Source: an uncultured Saprospiraceae bacterium (GTDB lineage Bacteria > Bacteroidota > Bacteroidia > Chitinophagales > Saprospiraceae). From it: 64,000 bases of DNA. The notes under the pieces are model-generated. The model was not told the DNA's origin. It made no database searches and was given only the letters and a program-made list of their open reading frames with translations. The stretch's first letter is position 1; each line of letters starts with the position of its first letter. Shown here one piece after another: positions 20,243-29,368 of this stretch. The position numbers and the translations under genes were made by a program. Location: positions 1-64,000 of the forward strand of contig CAKZVK010000018.1 of assembly GCA_937921825.1 (NCBI GenBank). Reading direction: 5' to 3'.

Positions 20243-20281
20243 TAAAAAAAAGCTACACAGAATAACTGTATAGCCTTTTTG
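20243..20281 (-). terminator. Bidirectional terminator after the cohesin-like gene
   Basis: GCTACACAG (20252-20260) pairs with CTGTATAGC (20266-20274), with one G-T pair, around a 5-nt loop. An A run on one side and a T run on the other give it a U-tract in both directions. It ends the minus-strand gene starting at 21112. Confidence 0.8.
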
Positions 20282-20305
20282 CCTTCTTTTTAGAACTGTT
20301 GTATT

Positions 20306-21112
20306 TTATCTCACCTTCAGGATTTTTCCCTGCTTCAAGATATTGTCTGAATTTTTGATCTCATACAGATAAGTGCCTTCCTGAAGACCTGATAAATCGA
20401 TCTTGTTAGCATTGTCTAAAAGGGGGTACTTATCCACCAACTTTCCAGCTATAGTAAAAATGCTCAGTTGTTTGTTATTATGCGTATTAGCATCCATCTC
20501 GATATTGATATAATCAATGATTGGGTTAGGGTAGACTCTTATCGATGCTGGATCTATCACTTCTGTAAGCGAAGAGGTACAGTTTACCCCTGGAATCTGA
20601 ATGTTGATAGGTGTGGTTTCTACTCCGATATCTACAAAGTCTGCACCTGATAGGACTGACGCTAAGAGTTTTTCACTTTCCTCTGTTCCTATATCTTCAA
20701 AGAAGAACTGGCTTTCTTCGCACTGTTCTCCTATAGCTTCGAATCTTAGGGTTGCAATTATGGTCTCATTTGGTAAGCTGAAGGTGCCTGCGCTGAACCA
20801 TACCATTCTTACTTTTCCTTTTGTTGGAAGGTTTTCATCCTGGGCAGGAAGTACGATGTTCTCTCTAGCAAAGGCAGGGATGTCTTCATTGATAAAGGGC
20901 ACTCCATCTATTCTAAATTTTGTAGAATCCCACTTCATAAATAATTGAAAGGAAAAGAGATTTTCAAAATTTGAGACACTGACTTCTACATCAAAAATGT
21001 TTCCTGAGTTTTCATCTAAGTTGTGGCTGATATTCACCTGTAGTGGGTCTTGTTGTCCCATTAGAAAAGTGCTAATCAATAATAGGGCTGATACAATTAT
21101 TTTATTTCTCAT
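20306..21112 (-). CDS. Cohesin-like domain protein with T9SS sorting domain
   Basis: 268 aa. Signal peptide at about 1-20 (ending LMGQ). Residues about 25-170 form a cohesin-like beta-sandwich: NIFDVEVSVSNFENLFSFQL, FRIDGVPF and VRMVWFSAGTFSLPNETIIA match the pattern of the cohesin family (Pfam PF00963). The C-terminus is a T9SS type A domain (VYPNPIIDYINIEMD..EGTYLYEIKNSDNILKQGKILKV). No dockerin partner is seen in the window, so its ligand is unknown. A perfect -7 box precedes it and a terminator follows it, so it is monocistronic. Confidence 0.82.
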   Translation of the reverse strand: MRNKIIVSALLLISTFLMGQQDPLQVNISHNLDENSGNIFDVEVSVSNFENLFSFQLFMKWDSTKFRIDGVPFINEDIPAFARENIVLPAQDENLPTKGKVRMVWFSAGTFSLPNETIIATLRFEAIGEQCEESQFFFEDIGTEESEKLLASVLSGADFVDIGVETTPINIQIPGVNCTSSLTEVIDPASIRVYPNPIIDYINIEMDANTHNNKQLSIFTIAGKLVDKYPLLDNANKIDLSGLQEGTYLYEIKNSDNILKQGKILKVR

Positions 21113-21133
21113 TTAAAGCTATAGTTTGAACGG

Positions 21134-21141
21134 CAAAAGTA
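21134..21141 (-). promoter_or_regulatory. -7 promoter box of the cohesin-like gene
   Basis: On the minus strand the sequence is TACTTTTG, an exact match to the Bacteroidota -7 consensus TAnnTTTG, 21 nt before the ATG at 21112. A clear -33 TTTG is not seen at the normal distance. Confidence 0.6.
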
Positions 21142-21261
21142 TAAAAAATACATATAGTATATTTTTACAATATGAATTTAAAAAGATACAGGGATTGCCT
21201 ATAGAACGTATGGTTTGTTGAGATTGTAGCATAAGAATTGGAATTGGTGGTGAATCTCGTT

Positions 21262-21594
21262 TTTTGGCCACCCATCCTTGCCTGAGGGCAAGGTTCGCTC
21301 TTTTGCCTTCGATTCTCATGATCTATTATAAGCGGGCATCCATTCTTGATCTTAGTTTTTTGGCCGCCCATCCTTGCCTGAGGGCAAGGTTCGCTTTCTT
21401 GCCTTCGATTCTCATGATCTATTATAAGCGGGCATCCATTCTTGATCTTAGTTTTTTGGCCGCCCATCCTTGCCTGAGGGCAAGGTTCGCTCTCTTGCCT
21501 TCGATTCTCATGAATCTATTATAAACGGGGCATCATTTCTTGATCTTGGTTTTTGGCCACCCATCCTTGCCTGAGGGCAAGGTTCGCTCCATTA
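21262..21594. repeat. 96-bp tandem repeat array (3 full and 1 partial copy) with a hairpin and a short ORF in each unit
   Basis: Units begin near 21262, 21358, 21454 and 21551 (periods 96, 96 and 97). Each contains the palindrome CCTTGCC-TGAG-GGCAAGG. On the minus strand each full unit holds an ATG followed by the same reading frame; the two middle ones (21326-21415 and 21422-21511) are complete 29-codon ORFs beginning MRIEGK, with core ANLALRQGW, ending in SRMDARL. The first copy runs on into unique sequence and the fourth lacks the start. The array fills the space between the CMD operon's 3' end and the cohesin gene promoter. Whether the ORFs are translated is unknown; a non-coding repeat family is the likelier reading. 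Confidence 0.85.
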
Positions 21595-21605
21595 AATTCT
21601 GACGT

Positions 21606-21974
21606 TTAGTCAGAATTTTTCTGGCGATTCTCGCCAGAAGCATGGAGCTCATCCCAAAACTCGACGGCTCTTCTGGTGTGAGGGATGCAGATACTGCCGC
21701 CTATGAGATTGGCAATAGAAAAGACTTCAAAGACTTCTTTGGTAGTCACCCCTAGCTCATGAGCAGTACCTAGGTGATAGCTGATACAATCATCGCATCT
21801 TAGGACCATACTAGCGACAAGACCTAAGAGTTCTTTGGTCTTGAGATCTAGTGCGCCTTCTGTATAGGCTTGATTATCTAGGCTGAAGAACCGCTTTAAG
21901 ACTTTATTGTCTTCTTGCATGATACGGTCATTCATTTTGGCTCGGTAATCGTTGAATGCTTTTACTTTATCCAT
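21606..21974 (-). CDS. Carboxymuconolactone decarboxylase (CMD/AhpD-like) family protein
   Basis: 122 aa all-helical CMD family protein. The AhpD-like redox motif CDDC is at residues 60-63, with His67 four residues later (CDDCISYHLGTAHELG), so a peroxidase or thiol-disulfide role is more likely than decarboxylation. No signal peptide is seen. It follows the small membrane protein by 15 nt, in one operon. Its last codons encode an 8-bp inverted repeat (TCTGGCGA..TCGCCAGA), and a second hairpin surrounds the stop codon. Confidence 0.9.
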   Translation of the reverse strand: MDKVKAFNDYRAKMNDRIMQEDNKVLKRFFSLDNQAYTEGALDLKTKELLGLVASMVLRCDDCISYHLGTAHELGVTTKEVFEVFSIANLIGGSICIPHTRRAVEFWDELHASGENRQKNSD

Positions 21975-21989
21975 GAGTAATACTATTTA

Positions 21990-22451
21990 TTAATGTGTCC
22001 CTTTGTTTATTTTTCTCCACAGAGATATAATCATTCTGATAGGCATATAGGCATTAGCCAGAAAAGCTGCAGACCAGAATAAGACCATTTCTGTCCTGAT
22101 ATATTTTGCTAGACTCATCTGTTCTTCGTGCCCCATACCTGTGAGAATAGAGGTGATTCCTCTTTCATCGCTGAAGGCCTGGAAGTCATAAAATATTCCT
22201 ACTAGATAGAGGAAGATCGGAATAGGTATAAATATGAGTGCAACCTTATACCACTTATGCGTAGAGGGCCAGTGATGCTTCAGCAGAAAGATATACCTAG
22301 AGAAAGTCACCGCAATGACTATCAGTGCGATGTTCTGGAGATAGAAGGGGAAGGCCCCACCTATTTTGCTGTAGATAGGTAAGAGTACCAGTACAATGAT
22401 GACTGCTGTGATTACCCATCCGATGAGTTCTAGTGATAATTTATTTTTCAA
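21990..22451 (-). CDS. Small four-helix membrane protein
   Basis: 153 aa. Four hydrophobic segments are visible (about 8-27, 35-53, 67-87 and 120-140), separated by short basic loops; the last loop holds GHEEQMSLAKYIRTEM. I do not recognise a family. It lies 15 nt before the CMD-family gene and is probably co-transcribed with it, which may point to a membrane-linked redox role, but that is only inference from position. Confidence 0.75.
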   Translation of the reverse strand: MKNKLSLELIGWVITAVIIVLVLLPIYSKIGGAFPFYLQNIALIVIAVTFSRYIFLLKHHWPSTHKWYKVALIFIPIPIFLYLVGIFYDFQAFSDERGITSILTGMGHEEQMSLAKYIRTEMVLFWSAAFLANAYMPIRMIISLWRKINKGTH

Positions 22452-22769
22452 ATTAGCTTGACTAGGTTTTATTTCAATTCTATCAATAAATTCATAAATG
22501 TATCACTAGATCGAGTATGCTAGGTAGTTCTAGCTAGATTTAAGTTAGTGATCTGTGATTCACTAGCTTACATATAGACAATGAAATATATGACTTCTTT
22601 TAATAAGTTAAATTGGTAAAATGTGCGACTAAAAGTAGGGGTGCAAATGACTTTCTGTTGTCTTATAAGTGCAATGAGAATGAAACCGAATGCAATCAGC
22701 GCTTACTAGCTGATTTAAATAAACAAGAGTAATCAGTTTTATTATTAATGATTAGTTGGTTTTTGAATG
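22452..22769 (+). ncRNA. Possible short transcript or leader peptide ending at a strong terminator
   Basis: No gene of normal size is seen between 22452 and 22919. A 20-codon ORF at 22647-22709 (starting MTFCCLISAMRMK, stop TAG) is followed by an inverted repeat CTGATT..AATCAG and then by the terminator at 22770. A terminator here, with no long gene before it on the plus strand, suggests a small RNA or small protein of perhaps 100-200 nt. The 5' end is not defined. Confidence 0.3.
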
Positions 22770-22806
22770 AAAAAGTAGTGTTGTGGTTGACACTACTTTT
22801 TTTTAT
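22770..22806. terminator. Strong bidirectional hairpin terminator
   Basis: AAAAAGTAGTGT (22770-22781) pairs with ACACTACTTTTT (22790-22801) around an 8-nt loop, and T continues to about 22804. The A/T flanks allow termination in either direction. It has no obvious long gene before it on the plus strand. Confidence 0.8.
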
Positions 22807-22835
22807 GCCCCTACCTCTCTTTTCTCCTAGATTTC

Positions 22836-22843
22836 TATTTTTG
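22836..22843 (+). promoter_or_regulatory. -7 promoter box of gldB
   Basis: TATTTTTG is an exact match to TAnnTTTG, 76 nt before the gldB start and after the terminator at 22770, so gldB probably has its own promoter. Confidence 0.5.
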
Positions 22844-22919
22844 TACCATTGGCTTCAAGCTTAAGTATTCATTCATAATCCTAGGCCTCTCCTTAGCGTT
22901 TAGTTCTTAAAATATTTTC

Positions 22920-23969
22920 ATGCGTCTATCTACTGCTCTTCTCTATATATTATTTGCGGGTCTTATTTTGTCATCTTGTACTCAAGAAGCCTCTAAGAAA
23001 ATTCCTGATGTCTCAGATATCGAGGTCGACCTTAATCTGATTAGATATGATCAGAGTCTCGCTAGTATAGATAGCAAAAAGCCACAAGCTTCTTACCTCA
23101 AGTTGCTGAATAAATATCCTAACATGACGGATCTTTATTTCAAACAACTCATAGGTCTATATACGGATGATGAAAAGAAGTTCTACTCGAATCTTGCGAT
23201 GTTCATAGAAGATGAGAGAATCAAAACCCTGGCAGATACGATTGCCTATAGTTTTAAATCTACCGCTAAGATTGAGAAAGATTTAGAGCAGATGCTGCGG
23301 TATGTTAAGCATTATTTTCCAGGCTATAATCTGCCCAATATTTATACCTTATTTTCAGAGTTTTCTTATCAGACTTTTATTTTTCAGGATGCAGATAATA
23401 AGGATGCGATAGGCGTAGGTTTAGATTTCTTCTTGGGCAGTGATTTTGAGTACAAAAGAATAGATCCAGCCAATCCTGCTTTCTCAGATTACCTTACGAG
23501 AAGTTATAACAAAGAACATCTGGTCAAGAAAGTAGCTGATATGATTATAGAGGATCTAGCAGGAGAGCCTAATGGCAAGAGATTCTTGGATCTAATCATC
23601 TATCATGGTAAAAAGCAATATGTTCTAGAGCAGATTCTACCACATACTCAAGACACGATCTTATGGGAGTATACGCCTCAGCAGATGGAGTGGGTCTCCT
23701 CTAATGAGCTACAGATGTGGGATTATTTTCTAGAACAAAACCTTATCTATGAAGCAAGTCATCTCAAAACTGCAAAGTATATACAGCCAGCCCCTAACAG
23801 TAAGGGCATGCCTGAAGTCGCTCCTGGAAGAACTGGGATATACATCGGTTATAAAATTATACAAGCCTACCTAAGAAGGCATCCTGATACCAGCCTGGTA
23901 GATTTACTAGCTGCGAAAGATAGCCAAGTTATTCTTGAAAAATCAAGGTATAAACCAGCTAGAAAATAA
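22920..23969 (+). CDS. gldB: Gliding motility lipoprotein GldB
   Basis: 349 aa lipoprotein with lipobox LILSSC (Cys20). The N-terminal DVSDIEVDLNLIRYDQSL and the C-terminal PGRTGIYIGYKIIQAYLRRHPD..KSRYKPARK match the GldB family, needed for gliding and linked with T9SS in Flavobacterium johnsoniae. It should sit on the outer or inner membrane facing the periplasm. It is alone here, not next to gldC, and its stop is 7 nt from that of the convergent repeat protein. The presence of many T9SS substrates in the window fits. Confidence 0.88.
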   Translation: MRLSTALLYILFAGLILSSCTQEASKKIPDVSDIEVDLNLIRYDQSLASIDSKKPQASYLKLLNKYPNMTDLYFKQLIGLYTDDEKKFYSNLAMFIEDERIKTLADTIAYSFKSTAKIEKDLEQMLRYVKHYFPGYNLPNIYTLFSEFSYQTFIFQDADNKDAIGVGLDFFLGSDFEYKRIDPANPAFSDYLTRSYNKEHLVKKVADMIIEDLAGEPNGKRFLDLIIYHGKKQYVLEQILPHTQDTILWEYTPQQMEWVSSNELQMWDYFLEQNLIYEASHLKTAKYIQPAPNSKGMPEVAPGRTGIYIGYKIIQAYLRRHPDTSLVDLLAAKDSQVILEKSRYKPARK

Positions 23970-23976
23970 TAGGGAA

Positions 23977-26900
23977 TTAGTTTTTGAAAATAATCTGTGA
24001 GTGCACTTCTGCAGAATACTCATTGGTTATTCTGAAGAGCAATAATTGAGCATCACTAAGATACTCTAGATCTATCTTGGTGATTTCATCGGTGAGTATC
24101 TGAGAAGAGATTAATCTTCCAGTCAGATCAAAAATATCAATCCTCTTTCTTTCAGCATCGTTGATCGCGGTCTCGACAGTTACATGATCGGTGGCAGGGT
24201 TTGGATAGATGGTTGTGTCATCAAAACCTTGAACAAGTCTGTTGCCATTATTTCTAGTCTCAATATTATCCTCTTCTATAGTCTGATTATCTGTGCACGC
24301 TTCTAAGTAGATATCATCAAACATGACATAATTAGAATCACTCACGCCTCTCATTCTGAATCTTATAGAAGTCGTACTCGTAAGATTAATGCCAGTGATA
24401 TCTAGAGAGATGTTTTTTCTAGTATTGTCTACGAAGTCAGTTCCAAAGGTATAGGTCTTATACGTAGCATAAGGCCCTCCGTTAGAGATTTCTATAAAGA
24501 ATCTATCGCCAGCCTCTACAGAATAGGCAAACAGGTTAAAGCTCATTTTCAAGGCATTAAAATCTTGAAAATTAAGTGGGTCAGAATATAAGCTTGACTC
24601 AGGTCCACCTTCTCCGTGAATGTAGAAGGTGTAGTTGCCACTGAAAGCAAAATTAGAACTGTTCAGAATTCTTGCATCAGAGCCTCCGTCATTCCAGATA
24701 CCTAGCTGATTACCTTCAAAATCTACTACTGAGACCAAGCTGCAATCTAGATCTGTGTTACATCCTGGCCCATTGGTATTCGGTATGCAAGGGTCATTGT
24801 CATCAGTATCAAATACTGCACAGAAGCCATCTCCGTCGTTATCTATAACTACTCCTCCAGTACAATTGCAATTGCTGTCATAGGTTTCTCCTACTGAGCA
24901 GTCATTATTATCATCGCATGCTGTTCCAACTTGACAGCCTGTTACAGGCTGATCATTACAAGCTTCTATCACTAAATCATCAATTATAAAATAGTCCCCA
25001 AGGTCTGAAGTGGCTGCTCTGAATCTAAAAGCAGAATTAGCATTGAAATTAAGATTAGTTATGGAGATCGATTGCCTCAGTCTGTCTCCATTTGTAATGT
25101 GTACACCAGTCTCAAAAGTTCTTAAAGTGATATAATTACCATTGCTGTTTTTATATTCTAAGAAGAATTTATCTCCACTCTCGACGGAGAAGGCATAGAC
25201 GTGGAAATTAATATTTACAGCGGTATATGGACTTAGGTCTATATCATTGGTATAGATGCTGGAGCTGCCTCCATTATTGCCTTGTATATACATGGCAAAG
25301 CTGCCAGTTCCGGCATAGTTTACACTGCCTATGATACGAGCATTAGCACCACCATCATTCCAGATGCCTAGATGATTATTTTCAAAACTTGTAGAATCTA
25401 TAATAGAGCAGTTTTCTGCTATCGTCTGATTACAGGCTGACGCATTCGCATTCGGAACACATGGGTCGTTATCATTTTGATCTTCTCCGATGCAGTAGCC
25501 ATCATTGTCAGCATCTATATAGTTGCCACCCGAGCAGTTGCAATTGTCATCATATCTTTCTCCTATGGTACAGGCATTGCCATCATTACATGGCTGACCT
25601 ATTAGATTGTCATCTAGAGTCGGGCAGATATCTTCTGCGTCACAGACACCATCGTTGTCACTGTCTGCATAAGTGCCCCCAATACAATTACAGTTATTAT
25701 CAAAATATTCACCGATAGTACAACGGTCGCCGTCACTACACGGTTGCCCTACTGGACAGTTAGTCGTTGGACTGGAACCTCCACAGGTTTCTATACTGAT
25801 ATCATCGAAGATGAAATAATCTGAGTTGGAATTTGCAATAGATCTTAATCGCAGACTGGTAGAGTTACTGAAAGATATGTCGTCAATGATAAGGTCCTCG
25901 AACATTCTGCTACTATTAGTTAGTTCTAAGCCAGTGAGGTAAGTCTTATAAGTGACGTATGTGCCATTCGTTGCTATTTCTAGTAAGAACTTATCACCGG
26001 TTTCTACAGAGTAGGGTAGTACCGAGAAACTTAATCTTATCGCATCGATCTCAGACCACTCTTGAGCTTGCAGAATGAGACTAGATCGTGATCCATTGTT
26101 GCTCTGAATATAAAAACTAGAACTTCCGGAATTAGCATACACGGGACCAGCTATTATTCTAGCAGAAGATCCACCATCTACCCATGGGCCCATCAAGCCA
26201 TCTTCAAAATCAGTATAGCTATGGAAACTGCAATCATAATCAGATGAACCATTGTTACAGCCAGCGTAGTTAGAGTTAGGAATGCAAGGATCATTATCAT
26301 CTGGGTCTACAGAACTGCAAAAACCATCACCATCATTGTCTGAGGTAGTACCGCCAGAGCAACCACAATTGGCATCATAAGTTTCGCCAGTTGTGCATGG
26401 ATTATTGTCATTACAGGGTTGTCCTATCAGATTGTTATTTAGGTTAGGACAGGAGTCTTGCGCATTGCAGATACCATCATTGTCATTATCTAGATAAGTA
26501 CCTCCAGTACAATTGCAATTGCTATCATAAGTTTCTCCACTCGTACATATGTCACCATCATCGCAGGGTGCTCCTACAGGACAGTTCGGCCCAGTAGGAC
26601 CTGATCCTGTGTTTGTATTCTTGCAACCTAGTAAGGTCAACTCATCTAGCATGATATAGTCACCCAGTTCATTTGTTTCTGTTCTGAATCTAATTTTGGT
26701 CGTAGCACTCAGAGAGATACCTGTGATGTCCGTCGTAACACTGTAGAATTGTTGATTTTGAAAATCTGTGTTGGTGTTGAACGTCTTATAGATTGTATAT
26801 GAATTGCCACTAGTAGCGATTTCTATATGGAATTTATCACCTGTCTCCATAGAGAAAGGGAATAGCACGAATTTCAATTGTAAAGCATCGTAGGTGCTTA

Positions 26901-29178
26901 GGTCTTGCGACGTCGTAGAAATAGAGGAGTTAGTGCCACCATTACCCTGTATGTAGAAAGTGTAACTACCACTAGAGGCAAACTGTGAATCTAAAAGTAT
27001 ATTGGCTTGACTACCTCCATCTTGCCAGATACCCATGTAGCCATCTTCAAAACTTGTATAATCCAGCTGTGTACAATCTAAGGTTGTCTGTCCGACATAT
27101 CCACAGGGACCAGCAGTGTTGTTAGGAATGCAAGGGTCATTGTCATTTGTGTCTTCCCCTATACAGTATCCGTCATTATCATTGTCTACATATTGGCCTC
27201 CTGAACATCCACAATCTGAGTCATAAGTTTCTCCTACTGTACAGGGGTTACCGTCATTACAGCTTGTGCCTATTATGTTATCATTAAGATTAGGGCAGGA
27301 ATCGCAACCATCAGGTGTGCCATCATTATCCGTATCTGCAAAGTCATTATATCCTGGGCATCGGTCTTGGGCATCACAGACTCCATCATTATCAGAATCC
27401 AGTACAGTTCCTCCAGAGCAATTGCAATTATTATCATAGGTCTCTCCTGTAGTACAAGGATTATTGTCATCACATGGTCGACCTATTAGGTTGTTATTTA
27501 ATGAAGGGCAGTTGTCACAGCCATTAGGGATGCCGTCGTTATCTGTATCTACATTGTCATTGTATCCAGGACAAAGGTCTTGGCTATCACAGACACCGTC
27601 ATTATCACTATCTACTAGGGTGCCTGTGCAGTTACAATAGTCATCGGTAATATCATTTGTAGTGCATGGATCACCATCGTTACAGGCCTGACCTGCACAA
27701 CTAAGTTGCTCCTTTATATAGTGAAATTGATTGATGGCTGGATTGGTGATAGTCTGACTGATACCAGAAGGCCAGTCTATAACTATACGAGATACAGAGG
27801 TAGAATTACCTATACCAAAGTGTTGTGTAAGAGTATTCATTATGCCATAGCCTTCTCCTGATCGGACTTCACGGATTTGCATTCCAGAGTTGTCATATAC
27901 CGATACACGTGCGCCTATGCCATTAATGTTGCTTTCTATGCCCTCTAGGGTGACGGCTATAAAATTATTGTTGTTGCCTTGGTTTATAAATAAAGCATCT
28001 GGAGTACTACTGGGAACTGAGAATTCAGAATAGCCTGTATATACATCTAAGAAGCCGTCATGATTAAGATCACCGATGGCAAAGGATTGAATCTGTTCCG
28101 CGTTGAAAGGAGATGCAGCACTGAAGGTTCTGTCTCCATTGTTATAAAACAGAAAGTGTTTAGACCCTGCAAATAGAAGATCGACATAGCCATCATTATT
28201 AAAATCTCTAAAGATGCCTTGAAAGCCGAGCACTCCAGAATCAGCACCTAAGGTCGGTAAGAAACCAGACGTGGCTGTTATATCAGTATAGTTTCCTCTA
28301 CCATCATTGAGCAGAAGCTGGCAATCATCATAGTGATTGAGAACGAAGGCATCCATATCGCCATCGTTGTCTATATCTGCAAAATCAGTGAGCCAGGTTT
28401 GAGCCCCTATTTTGAGACCTATGCTAGCAGCTATTTCTGTAAAGTTGTTCTGACCATCATTTTCGTAGAAAGCATTCAGTCTTCTTGGATCTGCAGAGCT
28501 AGATACTCCGGCTCTACATTTAGAAATGTATAGATCTTGATCGCCATCATTATCATAGTCTGTCCAGATACTGGCATAGTTGCCAGAATTATCACTAGAT
28601 GGAAAGGTTGTCGTATTTAGGAATCTAGGTTCGTAGCTGAATGAGCCAGAGCCATCATTGAGGTATTCTCTATTGTCTCCATCATCATGACAAGCAAAAA
28701 CATCCAACCAGCCGTCATTATTGAGGTCTATAAAATTGGAACCCTGTAGGAATATGGATGAATTGGGTAGATTAGTGCTATTAAAGCTCTCACCTTGCTG
28801 GCTTCTGAGGATTTTGATATTGTCATAGCTCCCACCGACTAGGATATCATTGTAACCATCTCTATCGACATCAGCGATACAGGTACTCCATTCTGGAAAG
28901 TTAGATATGGGATTACCTCCAATATGTCTAAAGGTCTGATTAGCAGCTCTTTGTACTTCTATATTGAGTACCCTGCCTAGATTATATCGGACGATATCAT
29001 CTTTGCCATCAGCATTCATATCTGCAATACCCATGCAGAAGCCACTAAAATTATCTGTAAGGAGGAGATTGGTACGGTCTGTGAAGGCAATAGGTGTGGT
29101 CTGGGAACAAAGTGTTCCACATAAACAAAGAAGAACAACCAATAACTGGCTGAACTTTGTTACCACGGGTGCATACAT
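23977..29178 (-). CDS. Giant T9SS protein: FG-GAP/UnbV (CRTAC-like) propeller plus four MAM-like and many TSP3-like calcium modules
   Basis: About 1733 aa. I chose the ATG at 29178; a TTG two codons upstream is also open. After the signal peptide, residues about 45-400 form an FG-GAP/VCBS beta-propeller with repeats such as DVDRDGYNDILVG, and an ASPIC/UnbV domain covers 415-490. From about 495 on, Cys/Asp-rich modules (DSDNDGVCDxQDxCP; CxDxNPCTTGETYDxNCNCSGG) alternate with four copies of a roughly 150-residue beta-sandwich at about 703-854, 984-1134, 1259-1409 and 1482-1630. Each of these begins near SFEDG..GIWxDGGSxARI and contains SxETGDKFxIEI. A T9SS domain (IYPNPATDHVTVET) ends it. It is probably an adhesin or glycan-binding surface protein stabilised by calcium. 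Confidence 0.88.
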   Translation of the reverse strand: MYAPVVTKFSQLLVVLLCLCGTLCSQTTPIAFTDRTNLLLTDNFSGFCMGIADMNADGKDDIVRYNLGRVLNIEVQRAANQTFRHIGGNPISNFPEWSTCIADVDRDGYNDILVGGSYDNIKILRSQQGESFNSTNLPNSSIFLQGSNFIDLNNDGWLDVFACHDDGDNREYLNDGSGSFSYEPRFLNTTTFPSSDNSGNYASIWTDYDNDGDQDLYISKCRAGVSSSADPRRLNAFYENDGQNNFTEIAASIGLKIGAQTWLTDFADIDNDGDMDAFVLNHYDDCQLLLNDGRGNYTDITATSGFLPTLGADSGVLGFQGIFRDFNNDGYVDLLFAGSKHFLFYNNGDRTFSAASPFNAEQIQSFAIGDLNHDGFLDVYTGYSEFSVPSSTPDALFINQGNNNNFIAVTLEGIESNINGIGARVSVYDNSGMQIREVRSGEGYGIMNTLTQHFGIGNSTSVSRIVIDWPSGISQTITNPAINQFHYIKEQLSCAGQACNDGDPCTTNDITDDYCNCTGTLVDSDNDGVCDSQDLCPGYNDNVDTDNDGIPNGCDNCPSLNNNLIGRPCDDNNPCTTGETYDNNCNCSGGTVLDSDNDGVCDAQDRCPGYNDFADTDNDGTPDGCDSCPNLNDNIIGTSCNDGNPCTVGETYDSDCGCSGGQYVDNDNDGYCIGEDTNDNDPCIPNNTAGPCGYVGQTTLDCTQLDYTSFEDGYMGIWQDGGSQANILLDSQFASSGSYTFYIQGNGGTNSSISTTSQDLSTYDALQLKFVLFPFSMETGDKFHIEIATSGNSYTIYKTFNTNTDFQNQQFYSVTTDITGISLSATTKIRFRTETNELGDYIMLDELTLLGCKNTNTGSGPTGPNCPVGAPCDDGDICTSGETYDSNCNCTGGTYLDNDNDGICNAQDSCPNLNNNLIGQPCNDNNPCTTGETYDANCGCSGGTTSDNDGDGFCSSVDPDDNDPCIPNSNYAGCNNGSSDYDCSFHSYTDFEDGLMGPWVDGGSSARIIAGPVYANSGSSSFYIQSNNGSRSSLILQAQEWSEIDAIRLSFSVLPYSVETGDKFLLEIATNGTYVTYKTYLTGLELTNSSRMFEDLIIDDISFSNSTSLRLRSIANSNSDYFIFDDISIETCGGSSPTTNCPVGQPCSDGDRCTIGEYFDNNCNCIGGTYADSDNDGVCDAEDICPTLDDNLIGQPCNDGNACTIGERYDDNCNCSGGNYIDADNDGYCIGEDQNDNDPCVPNANASACNQTIAENCSIIDSTSFENNHLGIWNDGGANARIIGSVNYAGTGSFAMYIQGNNGGSSSIYTNDIDLSPYTAVNINFHVYAFSVESGDKFFLEYKNSNGNYITLRTFETGVHITNGDRLRQSISITNLNFNANSAFRFRAATSDLGDYFIIDDLVIEACNDQPVTGCQVGTACDDNNDCSVGETYDSNCNCTGGVVIDNDGDGFCAVFDTDDNDPCIPNTNGPGCNTDLDCSLVSVVDFEGNQLGIWNDGGSDARILNSSNFAFSGNYTFYIHGEGGPESSLYSDPLNFQDFNALKMSFNLFAYSVEAGDRFFIEISNGGPYATYKTYTFGTDFVDNTRKNISLDITGINLTSTTSIRFRMRGVSDSNYVMFDDIYLEACTDNQTIEEDNIETRNNGNRLVQGFDDTTIYPNPATDHVTVETAINDAERKRIDIFDLTGRLISSQILTDEITKIDLEYLSDAQLLLFRITNEYSAEVHSQIIFKN

Positions 29179-29360
29179 AGACAAATACGCCTTTTAATGA
29201 GTTGGGTTATAATTAATAGGACACTAAAAAAGGTCGACTACCCTTATTGAAACGATCAAAATATTAACACTGTACTGCCAAAATCGGTAATTATCCTCTT
29301 TTTTAGTGCCAAAACACCATAGTCTAAATATATAGGAATATTTATAGTTCAAAGATGTTC

Positions 29361-29368
29361 TAATTTTG
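29361..29368 (+). promoter_or_regulatory. -7 promoter box of the 2OG oxygenase gene
   Basis: TAATTTTG matches TAnnTTTG exactly and ends 18 nt before the ATG at 29387. It overlaps the upstream in-frame TTG (29366), which argues against that codon as the start. Confidence 0.55.

Noticed and set aside
21165-21467. Minus-strand ORF of about 100 codons across the 96-bp repeats
   Set aside because: It is open only because the repeat period is a multiple of three; it has no family match that I recognise and ends in unique sequence. I treat the array as a repeat.
21262-21594. Possible CRISPR array
   Set aside because: Whole 96-bp units repeat without unique spacers, and no cas gene is near.
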